Shown here in pieces: positions 8,629 through 14,451 of a stretch of 20,275 bases of DNA. The position numbers and the translations under genes were made by a program. Source of the stretch: a virus. The stretch covers positions 1 to 20,275 of IMG/VR virus record IMGVR_UViG_3300005441_000039. One strand, 5' to 3'. The notes beneath the pieces are model-generated. The model was not told the DNA's origin and ran no database searches. It saw nothing but the letters and a program-made list of their open reading frames with translations. Position 1 is the stretch's first letter. Each line of letters begins with the position of its first letter.

Positions 8629-9467
8629 TCACTGGGCCCCTCGTGCGGTGGTGAGTCGCTGCCGGGCCGCCTCGGCCTCGGCGCGCTCGTGATCGAGCTG
8701 CCGGATGACCTGGACGAGCGTCACACTGGCCTCCCGGTCGAGCTCGTGGAACTCGCACCAAGCCACGATCGCCGTCCACGGGATCGGCCCAAGCGCCATA
8801 CCGATCGCACGGCACGTGCCCAGATCGCTCCATGCGTGGATACACATCCCGATCGCCGCGTCGCGCTCGGGCTCGTCGACCAAGGCCGCGTCGAGCTGCT
8901 GCTCGGCCTGCGTTCGACGCGCGGGGCTGGTCGCCGCGTCGTCGAGCTCGGCGCGTAGATCGCGAGCCGTCGCCGCGTTGGCTTCGCTCCACTCCAGCCA
9001 CGCGGCTACCTTTTTCCCAGCTCGGCGGCGTCCCCCAGCGGCGCCGGCCGGAAGGTGTCGGCGTCCTGCGCCCAGGCGCGAAACGCCACGTACGTCCCGA
9101 TCCCCTCGTCGGACTCGATGATCGCGGTCAGGAACTCGTGCACCTTGGCCGGCGTGCACGGCGCCGGCGTGCCGTCGTCCTCGATCACGTGGTCCCAGCT
9201 CACGACGCAGTGGTCGGCGATGAGCTTGGCTTCCTCGATGCAGCGGGCCTTCGTCTTGGCTTCGCTGATCGAGTTGTTGCCACCGCGAGCGCGGAGCGCG
9301 TTGGCCGCGTTCCAGCTCGCTGTCTTGAACCCGCGCGTGCCATCACCCGCGTGGCGTACGAGCAGCGCCGGCGGGCCGGCAGCGCACAGCCGGATGCCGT
9401 GGAACACGTAGACCGCCGTGGCCCCGTCGGGAATCGCGAGGTCCTTGACGATCTTGGTGAAGGCCAT
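8629..9467 (-). CDS. Tail assembly chaperone, -1 frameshift fusion product (G-T type)
   Basis: Predicted extended product. Ribosomes read the chaperone frame from 9467 to 9012, slip back one base on GGGAAAA, and continue in the -1 frame from 9012 to the TGA at 8631-8629. This gives 152 + 127 = about 279 residues. The second part (KVAAWLEWSEANAATARDL at its start, then a helical segment ending ARQRLTTARGAQ) has no start codon of its own near the junction and no Shine-Dalgarno sequence. It nevertheless has the residue make-up of a real protein (GPIPWTAIVAWCEFHELDR). In lambda and many siphophages the G and G-T proteins wrap the tape measure before tube assembly. The overlap geometry and the downstream tape measure gene fit that arrangement. 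Confidence 0.8.
8972..9018 (-). promoter_or_regulatory. Programmed -1 ribosomal frameshift signal
   Basis: Sense reading: slippery heptamer G GGA AAA at 9018-9012, in the phase required for tandem slippage, then AGGTA, then a stem-loop. The stem pairs GCCGCGT (9006-9000) with ACGCGGC (8978-8972). An inner GGCT (8999-8996) pairs with AGCC (8983-8980), with a single unpaired base at 8979 and a 12-nt loop. The zero-frame stop TAG (9008-9006) lies just after the heptamer. Lambda uses G GGA AAG at the equivalent site. Confidence 0.82.
9006..9467 (-). CDS. Tail assembly chaperone (G-type, unshifted product), 153 aa
   Basis: ATG at 9467, TAG at 9008-9006, ending AELGKR. The protein is mixed helical with the DW-type pattern of tail assembly chaperones (HCVVSWDHVIEDDGTPAPCT, then VHEFLTAIIESDEGI) and lies between the tail tube and tape measure genes. 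That is the conserved position for the pair of chaperones that keep the tape measure soluble during tail assembly. No Shine-Dalgarno sequence is visible. The start is preceded by the two-block element with CGACGATGGC two bases before the ATG. An out-of-frame ATG inside that block (9474-9472) is not the start, because its frame gives an Arg-rich translation. Confidence 0.85.
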   Translation of the reverse strand: MAFTKIVKDLAIPDGATAVYVFHGIRLCAAGPPALLVRHAGDGTRGFKTASWNAANALRARGGNNSISEAKTKARCIEEAKLIADHCVVSWDHVIEDDGTPAPCTPAKVHEFLTAIIESDEGIGTYVAFRAWAQDADTFRPAPLGDAAELGKR

Positions 9468-9503
9468 GCGCCATCGTCGGCGGCGTGGCGGGACGGGTCG
9501 AAA
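9468..9503 (-). promoter_or_regulatory. Two-block start-proximal element upstream of the chaperone gene
   Basis: Sense: TTTCGACCC (9503-9495), 15 nt, CGACGATGGC (9479-9470), then GC and ATG. Block 1 ends 27 nt before the start. The preceding gene stops at 9509-9507, so the element fills the whole gap. Confidence 0.62.
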
Positions 9504-9506
9504 CCG

Positions 9507-11021
9507 CTACGACGCTGGCAGGTACGCGAACATCGAGACGCCCAGCGTGTAGTTGGTGACCGGATCGCGAAACCCGCCAGCCTTGGGCGAGAGCATGATC
9601 GGCCCGTTGCCCGGGAAGGTCAGCGCGGCATCGCTGAACTTGAGCGCCGGGACCTCGAAGAAGATCCCGCCGTCGCCGTTGCGAAAGCCCGAGCCGAACG
9701 TGAGCGTGGTGTTGTTCGGCGCGGCACGGATGCCGGCGTCGCCGTTGACGTAGCACTCGGCGTCGACGCCCACCTCGGCCTTGCCCATCACGTTCTCGGC
9801 CGTGCCGTACGTGCCCTGCTGCTTGAGCGGCGAGACGCCGTTCTTGTGGGTCAGCTTCCACGAGCTGATCTTGTTGCTGACGATCTCGCCGGTCGTGGCG
9901 TCGGTGAATCGCAGGTAGGGCTGCTTGGTCATCGCGTTGAACCGCTGGACCGCGAACGACGCCTGCGCCGTGGCTGCGCCGGTCGCGCGGGTCACCGTCG
10001 GCAGCGTGACGAACGTCCCCGAGAACGTGAGCTCGAGCTTGATCAGCGCCTTCATCGCCGAGGTCACGACGAACTGGTCGACGGTCTGGCCCTGCGCATA
10101 GCAGTAGTCGGTGGCGTTGGCCGTACCGATGCCCGGCAGCGAGAGCTCGAGCTGGTAGCTCGGCTCGAGGTAGTCGGCGGCGTCGTAGGCGACCTCGCGA
10201 AGCCAGCTGCCCCAGTACAGGTCGATCGTCTTGGTCGCGCCAGCGTCGAGCGCGACCTGGGTCCAGCTGCGCACGGCAGCGTTGGTCGTGATGAGATGCG
10301 CCGCGACGGTGGTGACCTTGACGAAGCCCCCGTAGCCGGCGGTCGCGAACGCGAACGCGGTGCCCGGCACGCCGCCGACGTAGATGACCTGGCCGGGCCA
10401 GATCCCCATCGTCGTGAAGTCGGCGATCGTCGACGTGATGTTGCCGTTGACGTCGATCCCGATGTCGCCCGCCGCGCCGCGGAACCCCGCGACCTCGAGC
10501 GTGGCCGCGTAGCCCGCGATCGTCTCGGCCACGCCGCCGGCCACCGTGATCGACGTCGCCGTCGAGCCGGCGCCGACGACGAGCAGCGTGCCGTTCTGCG
10601 CGACGTTGGTACCGGTGATGAGGCCGCGAGGCACCACGAGCGTCCCGGCCTGCAGCGCGCCACCGGCGGCCACCGTGAACGCCGTGGTGGTCCGCGCCGT
10701 CGGCAGAAACCGCGACACGCCCGTGCCGCCCGAGTGCTTGATCGCCGCGAGCATCATGCCCTCGCGGAACGCGTAGGCGTGATCGAGCGTGAGATCCATC
10801 GTCAGCTTGGGCGCGGCATCGCCGTCGACGATCTCGGGCGCCTCGAGCTGGCGCAGCACCGAGAGCGGCGATGGGCTCACCGTCGACGTCTTGAGGTAGA
10901 ACTCGCTGATGCCGCCCTGGTCGGGCTGAAGCCTGAGCCAGCCCGTCGTGGGCTGGACGCCGAGCCCGCCGGTCTCGCGCGCCGAGAGCAGCCCAACCAT
11001 TTCCGACTTGCCGGTGGTCAT
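9507..11021 (-). CDS. Major tail tube protein (large form), 504 aa
   Basis: Forms the tail tube around the tape measure. Starts at ATG 11021 and ends in TAG 9509-9507. The pattern is beta-rich, with tube-protein landmarks: an N-terminal region naming the subunit fold (GGISEFYLKTSTVSPSPLSV), a central Gly/Val-rich part containing FTTMGIWPGQVIYVGG, and a conserved C-terminal part (SSWKLTHKNGVSPLKQQGT, then VPALKFSDAALTFPGNGPI and MFAYLPAS). It resembles the Phage_tube_2-like tail tube group. At 504 residues it is larger than typical siphovirus tube proteins of about 150-300. Residues about 105-190 look like an inserted Ala/Gly/Thr/Val-rich beta domain that could decorate the outer tube surface (inference). 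It lies between the tail terminator and the chaperones, the standard position. Confidence 0.85.
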   Translation of the reverse strand: MTTGKSEMVGLLSARETGGLGVQPTTGWLRLQPDQGGISEFYLKTSTVSPSPLSVLRQLEAPEIVDGDAAPKLTMDLTLDHAYAFREGMMLAAIKHSGGTGVSRFLPTARTTTAFTVAAGGALQAGTLVVPRGLITGTNVAQNGTLLVVGAGSTATSITVAGGVAETIAGYAATLEVAGFRGAAGDIGIDVNGNITSTIADFTTMGIWPGQVIYVGGVPGTAFAFATAGYGGFVKVTTVAAHLITTNAAVRSWTQVALDAGATKTIDLYWGSWLREVAYDAADYLEPSYQLELSLPGIGTANATDYCYAQGQTVDQFVVTSAMKALIKLELTFSGTFVTLPTVTRATGAATAQASFAVQRFNAMTKQPYLRFTDATTGEIVSNKISSWKLTHKNGVSPLKQQGTYGTAENVMGKAEVGVDAECYVNGDAGIRAAPNNTTLTFGSGFRNGDGGIFFEVPALKFSDAALTFPGNGPIMLSPKAGGFRDPVTNYTLGVSMFAYLPAS

Positions 11022-11058
11022 GCAGCCATCGTCGAGCCGACGCCCGAGCGGGTCGAAA
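11022..11058 (-). promoter_or_regulatory. Two-block start-proximal element upstream of the tail tube gene
   Basis: Sense: TTTCGACCC (11058-11050), 15 nt, CGACGATGGC (11034-11025), then TGC and ATG. Block 1 ends 28 nt before the start. The ATG in block 2 opens a three-codon frame (ATG GCT GCA TGA) whose stop overlaps the real start. The preceding gene stops at 11069-11067. Confidence 0.62.
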
Positions 11059-11066
11059 CCGCCCGG

Positions 11067-11495
11067 CTACTTGGTCTCGTAGTATGAGAACGGCGTGCGG
11101 ACCATCAGCGTAAACCACCGCGTGTCGGTGCCGATCTCCTGGGTCACCGATGCGCCTGTGGTGAGCGGCTCGCCGCCGTCTGGCGCCGGCAGATTCACCA
11201 TCTCGAAGATCGCCCGCACGGCGCCGACGAGCTGGGCCAGGCCGTAGCGCCCGGCGCCCGCCGCGCCCCACAGCTTGACGGTGATCCACCCGTTGCGATC
11301 GACGAACCGCGAGCCGGCCGCGCCCGAGGTGAGCTGTGCCGCGGTCGTGTGCGTAATCGTCAGCGCGGCGAAGCTCGCGGTCGGCGGCAGCTCGATCGCG
11401 CGGTTGTCGAGCGCGTACGGCACGTTGCTCGAGGCCGCCGGCCAGGCCGCCGCGAACGTCGCCGAGATGAGCTCGATGGCCTGGGCCTCGGTCAT
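11067..11495 (-). CDS. Tail terminator / tail completion protein, 142 aa
   Basis: The protein has the alpha/beta make-up of phage tail terminators. It starts with a helix (EAQAIELISATFAAAWPA), has NVPYALDN and a strand with ALTITHTTAAQLT, then a WITVKLWGAAGAGR segment, and ends in a strand (WFTLMVRTPFSYYE). This resembles the DUF4128/terminator group, which caps the finished tube and provides the head-binding face. The ATG at 11495 lies 2 nt after the TAG of the upstream gp10-like gene (11500-11498), so translation is probably coupled. Its position directly before the tail tube gene is the usual one. The assignment rests on composition and synteny and not on a diagnostic residue. Confidence 0.72.
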   Translation of the reverse strand: MTEAQAIELISATFAAAWPAASSNVPYALDNRAIELPPTASFAALTITHTTAAQLTSGAAGSRFVDRNGWITVKLWGAAGAGRYGLAQLVGAVRAIFEMVNLPAPDGGEPLTTGASVTQEIGTDTRWFTLMVRTPFSYYETK

Positions 11496-11497
11496 GT

Positions 11498-11980
11498 CTA
11501 GTCGTCGCCGAACGGCGAGTACGCGCCCGCCATGTTGCCGGCCGCGTCGCCACCGCGATCGGCGATCGCCCCCGCGATCACCGGCGACAGGTCAATCGCG
11601 ACGCCGTCGTACTGGGACTGGATCTTTTGCACGGCCTGTTCGATCGCGATGAGGTCCCAGCCGGCCGCGGCCTGCGTGCTCGCGCCGCCGATCAGCCGGC
11701 CGATGTACGGCACGTTGTTGGCCTCGAACAGGTCGCCGTCGCCGAGCTTGAACCGCATGACCTGCGCCACGCCATCGGCGTGCGCGGTCTCGCCGTTGCC
11801 GTCGACCTCGACCACGAACGCGGCGCCCACCGCGGGTACCCAGTTGGCGTGCGCGTGGCCCGTCTTGACCGGCGTGGCCTCGCGCAGGTTGGCGTCGATC
11901 TCGAGGATGAGCGCCTTGCAGACGTTGGCGAGCTCAGCGCGGAACTTGCCGCTGACCGCGACGACCTGCGGATCGGACAT
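11498..11980 (-). CDS. HK97 gp10-like neck / head-tail joining protein, 160 aa
   Basis: Residues about 30-50 carry the family signature TPVKTGHAHANWVPAVG, the TPV-TG-N-W pattern of HK97 gp10-like and lambda Z-like tail completion proteins. Residues 85-115 carry NNVPYIGRLIGGASTQAA followed by a helix, which is the NN-PYA-LE-type segment of the same family. These proteins act at the head-tail junction. The ATG at 11980 lies 3 nt after the TAG of the proline-rich gene (11986-11984). Only a weak purine run precedes it, so coupling is likely. Lying just before the tail terminator supports the call. Confidence 0.8.
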   Translation of the reverse strand: MSDPQVVAVSGKFRAELANVCKALILEIDANLREATPVKTGHAHANWVPAVGAAFVVEVDGNGETAHADGVAQVMRFKLGDGDLFEANNVPYIGRLIGGASTQAAAGWDLIAIEQAVQKIQSQYDGVAIDLSPVIAGAIADRGGDAAGNMAGAYSPFGDD

Positions 11981-11983
11981 CGG

Positions 11984-12295
11984 CTACCGCTTCGAGCTGC
12001 GCTGCTGCGGCGGCGCAGGCGCGCGCCTGGGCAGCTCGGTCTCCGGGACCGGCAGCGGCGCAGGCCGGGGCTCCGGCACGGGCTCGGGCTCGGGCGCTGG
12101 CGTCGGGTGAGCGACCTCGATCATCGCCGAGCGCCAGAAGTTCCACGCCGCGTCCTGGGTCATGTCGAGGTCCGCGTACGGGAACGGATCGCCGGCCGCG
12201 AACGCCCGATCGCCGTAGGTGAACGGGATGCGCGCGACGAACGAACAGCCCGGCGTCGGGGCCATCCGCGGACAGTGGTCGGTGGAGCCCTGCAT
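11984..12295 (-). CDS. Small proline-rich protein following the capsid gene, 103 aa
   Basis: ATG at 12295 (an alternative ATG at 12265 would remove ten residues), TAG at 11986-11984. Residues 20-62 contain a motif shared by many small phage head-region proteins (TYGDRAFAAGDPFPYADLD), followed by a helix. Residues 64-98 are a Pro/Glu-rich linker with repeating PAPEPEPVPEP. The C-terminus is basic (PPQQRSSKR). The order small conserved head, extended linker, basic tail suggests a flexible accessory protein at the capsid or neck, but I cannot name the family. It lies 11 nt after the capsid stop and has no clear Shine-Dalgarno sequence, so coupling with capsid translation is likely. Confidence 0.68.
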   Translation of the reverse strand: MQGSTDHCPRMAPTPGCSFVARIPFTYGDRAFAAGDPFPYADLDMTQDAAWNFWRSAMIEVAHPTPAPEPEPVPEPRPAPLPVPETELPRRAPAPPQQRSSKR

Positions 12296-12306
12296 CGCGC
12301 CGTGCG

Positions 12307-13338
12307 CTACTGGACGATGCCGGAGAAGAACACGCCGCACTTGGGTGACACGATCTGGAACGTATCGTCGACGGCGCCCTCGATCCAGAACGAGCGGATG
12401 TCCTGGTCCCAGTAGCGCCAGTTGCGGAAGCCCTCGCTGTTGCCCGTCAGGCCCTGCCAGGTGAAGCGCAGGCCGGCCGTGGTCTGCAGCTTGCTCGGCG
12501 ACGGGTTGACGTAGCCGAGCCACGCGGACTTGCTCGACATGATGAAGGCGGGCGTGTTGACCTGCGCCGTGCCCGCGTTGGTCGTCGTCTCGTTCGCGGT
12601 GTTGTAGACCGCGCCAGCGACGAGGACCCTGTCGACCTTGAAGAGGTTCGCGATGTCGTCGAGCGTGGCCTGCGCCGACATACCGGGGCGCTGGCCGTTG
12701 ACCACGCGGGCCAGGACCTGCGCGTTGGTGAGTAGCGGCGCGACGACGTCGGCGCCCAGGATCAGGGTGTTGTACTTGCGGCGGGAGGCGAGCTTGCCGA
12801 TCGGGTGCTCCGCGAGCACGTTCGAGATCGGCACGCCGGTCGACGCGTTCCAGTAGATCGCCTGCACGCCGCTCGGCGCGGACGCGACGCCGGTGACGTC
12901 GCGCCCCCAGACGCCGGTCTTCCACGCGATGGAGGCGACCCGGACCTCGTCGGAGATCGCCATGACCTCGGCGACACTCTTGGTCGCGACCTCTTCGGCG
13001 TCGATCGCCGACGTCGCGATCATCTCCTCGGTCAGCTTCTCGCGATAGCCGAACTGCTGGGTCTTGGCCGGCGTGGACGACGCGTTCCAGCCGCCCTCTT
13101 CGGCCTTGGTCCCAGGCGCGCGCGGCTGCGCCTTGTTCTGGCCGATCGACGCCATGTCGATCGTGTAGTACGTGAACGCCTGCTCGGGCTCGCCGATGGT
13201 CGGGAACCACTGGCGCGCGATGAAGTCGCCCGCGTCCTCCTGGAAGGCCGCGATCGAGATGTTCTCGAGGATGAGGTTGCGAGCGAGGTCGCCCGGTGTG
13301 GCGGCCTTCTGAACGCGCGTGTGGATGTGGTCGGGCAT
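12307..13338 (-). CDS. Major capsid protein, 343 aa
   Basis: Builds the icosahedral shell. ATG at 13338, TAG at 12309-12307. Length is typical for an HK97-fold capsid. Features fitting the fold: an N-terminal helical arm (HTRVQKAATPGDLARNLILE), a strand region with ARQWFPTIGEPEQAFTYY, a spine-helix segment (EEVATKSVAEVMAISDEVR), and a C-terminal axial part ending in VDDTFQIVSPKCGVFFSGIVQ. It lies directly after the protease/scaffold and decoration genes, the usual assembly order. A strong Shine-Dalgarno (TAAGGAA, 5 nt from the ATG) fused to the upstream stop fits a highly expressed gene. I do not see a catalytic crosslinking residue pattern and do not claim one. Confidence 0.88.
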   Translation of the reverse strand: MPDHIHTRVQKAATPGDLARNLILENISIAAFQEDAGDFIARQWFPTIGEPEQAFTYYTIDMASIGQNKAQPRAPGTKAEEGGWNASSTPAKTQQFGYREKLTEEMIATSAIDAEEVATKSVAEVMAISDEVRVASIAWKTGVWGRDVTGVASAPSGVQAIYWNASTGVPISNVLAEHPIGKLASRRKYNTLILGADVVAPLLTNAQVLARVVNGQRPGMSAQATLDDIANLFKVDRVLVAGAVYNTANETTTNAGTAQVNTPAFIMSSKSAWLGYVNPSPSKLQTTAGLRFTWQGLTGNSEGFRNWRYWDQDIRSFWIEGAVDDTFQIVSPKCGVFFSGIVQ

Positions 13339-13343
13339 GGCGG

Positions 13344-13350
13344 TTCCTTA
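13344..13350 (-). promoter_or_regulatory. Shine-Dalgarno of the capsid gene fused to the upstream stop
   Basis: TAAGGAA in the sense direction. TAA is the stop of the decoration gene and AAGGAA is the ribosome binding site, 5 nt before the capsid ATG. It fixes the start at 13338. Confidence 0.85.
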
Positions 13351-13719
13351 GGTGGCGAGCAGCGCGCCGGGTTCCCAGGTTGCGGCGACGATGTCGCCGA
13401 TGGCGCCGCCCTCGACGATCTGGCCGAGGACGTTGTGCGTGGCCACCGCGACGATCGCGTTGCCAACGGCGTCGGTCGAATACTTCTGGCCGGCCGTCAT
13501 GATCGCGCCGAGCACGACCTTGACCTTGGGGCCGACAAGCAGTTCGACCGCCTCGCCGGCGAGCGGCTTGTTCGCGATGATGCCGACGCCGAGCGCGCCC
13601 GCGGTGCCCGCGAAGGTCACCGTGCGATTGCCATTGATTACCGCGACGCAGAACTGCTTCGCGGCCAGGCTCACGCTGGCGGTGTAGCCGCTGTCGCGCT
13701 CCGAGTTGATCGTTCCCAT
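13348..13719 (-). CDS. Capsid decoration / cement protein (DUF2190-like), 123 aa
   Basis: Starts at ATG 13719 with a strong Shine-Dalgarno and ends in TAA 13350-13348. The sequence is almost entirely short beta strands and Gly turns: NGNRTVTFAGTAGALGVGI, LAGEAVELLVGPKVKVVLG, and HNVLGQIVEGGAIGDIV. This is the pattern of DUF2190-type decoration proteins, which bind the expanded capsid surface and stabilise it. Length (about 110-125 residues) and position between protease and major capsid genes match that family. It is co-translated with its neighbours through stop/Shine-Dalgarno overlaps on both sides, as expected for a protein needed in amounts close to the capsid protein. Confidence 0.82.
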   Translation of the reverse strand: MGTINSERDSGYTASVSLAAKQFCVAVINGNRTVTFAGTAGALGVGIIANKPLAGEAVELLVGPKVKVVLGAIMTAGQKYSTDAVGNAIVAVATHNVLGQIVEGGAIGDIVAATWEPGALLAT

Positions 13720-13727
13720 GGGATGAG

Positions 13728-13734
13728 CTCCTTA
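13728..13734 (-). promoter_or_regulatory. Shine-Dalgarno of the decoration gene fused to the protease stop
   Basis: TAAGGAG in the sense direction. TAA ends the protease-scaffold gene, and AAGGAG lies 8 nt before ATG 13719. It decides that start. Confidence 0.87.
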
Positions 13735-14451
13735 TGCCTGCACGCGGGGATAGGCTTCGGCGTAGAGGTCCGAACCCTCGGCGGTCTTGAGGAAGTCAGC
13801 GGTCGCCGCCGCGAGCTGCTTCGTCGTCGGCGCGTCGACCTTGAACCTGGCCTTGGCGAACCCGACGAGGCCGGCGTCGAAGGCGGCCTTGGGCGAGTCC
13901 GGTGCTGGCGCGGTGCCGGGGTTGACGCCGTGCGCCTTGGTGAGCGAGAGCATGGCGGCATCGGCCGCCTTGATCGCTTCGTGCGCCTCCTTGCGAATGG
14001 CCTCGTCGGGGATGCCGTCGATCGCGCGGACGATCGCGACGTGCACCGGGAGCGCCTTGGCGAAGTGCGCCAGGTCGGCGGTGGCGCGCTTCTCGATCGC
14101 CGCGGTCTCGGTGGCGGCCTGCGCCTTGGCCAGGAGCTCGGTGGTGACTGCCTGCGCCTTGGCTGCGAGGTCGGCCTGCTTGGCGAGCTCGAGCGCGACC
14201 GGGCCGTCGGACTTGCGGATCTCGATCCCGCTCGCGGTCTTGTAGACCGGCGCGTCCGCATCGGCCAGCGCCTTGAGCACGGTCTCGCGATCGAGGTGCG
14301 ACTTGGCGAGGAACGCCTCGGCGTCGCCGCCGCGGAGCTGCGCGTGGTGCGCGCGCTGGCTGTCGGTCAGCGTGTTGAGCTGCTCGAGCCGCGCCACCTG
14401 CTTGGTGAGCTCGGCGATCCTTGTCTCTTCGGCGGTGGGCACGGTGGGCAT
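13732..14451 (-). CDS. Possible nested scaffold protein from an internal in-frame start, 239 aa
   Basis: An in-frame ATG at 14451 (Met311 of the protease-scaffold gene) would give a separate 239-residue protein. It would be nearly all helix: EETRIAELTKQVARLEQLNT at the start, long Ala/Glu/Lys-rich helices, then PKAAFDAGLVGFAKARFKVD near the end. Many phages make scaffold this way from inside the protease gene (lambda C/Nu3, Mu I/Z), and this is the basis of the proposal. Supporting DNA signals: AAGGAG directly abuts the ATG (closer than ideal) and TTTCGACCC, the first block of the repeated element, lies 35 nt upstream. Without this start, scaffold would come only from proteolysis of the fusion protein. 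Mass spectrometry would decide. Confidence 0.5.
   Translation of the reverse strand: MPTVPTAEETRIAELTKQVARLEQLNTLTDSQRAHHAQLRGGDAEAFLAKSHLDRETVLKALADADAPVYKTASGIEIRKSDGPVALELAKQADLAAKAQAVTTELLAKAQAATETAAIEKRATADLAHFAKALPVHVAIVRAIDGIPDEAIRKEAHEAIKAADAAMLSLTKAHGVNPGTAPAPDSPKAAFDAGLVGFAKARFKVDAPTTKQLAAATADFLKTAEGSDLYAEAYPRVQA

Noticed and set aside
8832-11087. 751-codon open frame on the plus strand
   Set aside because: It is antisense to the chaperone and tail tube genes and shows the Arg-rich composition of a shadow frame.
9343-11553. 736-codon alternative frame on the minus strand over the tail tube gene
   Set aside because: It overlaps three supported genes in another frame and its translation is Arg/Asp/His-rich low complexity, although its start region shares the ATG in block 2.
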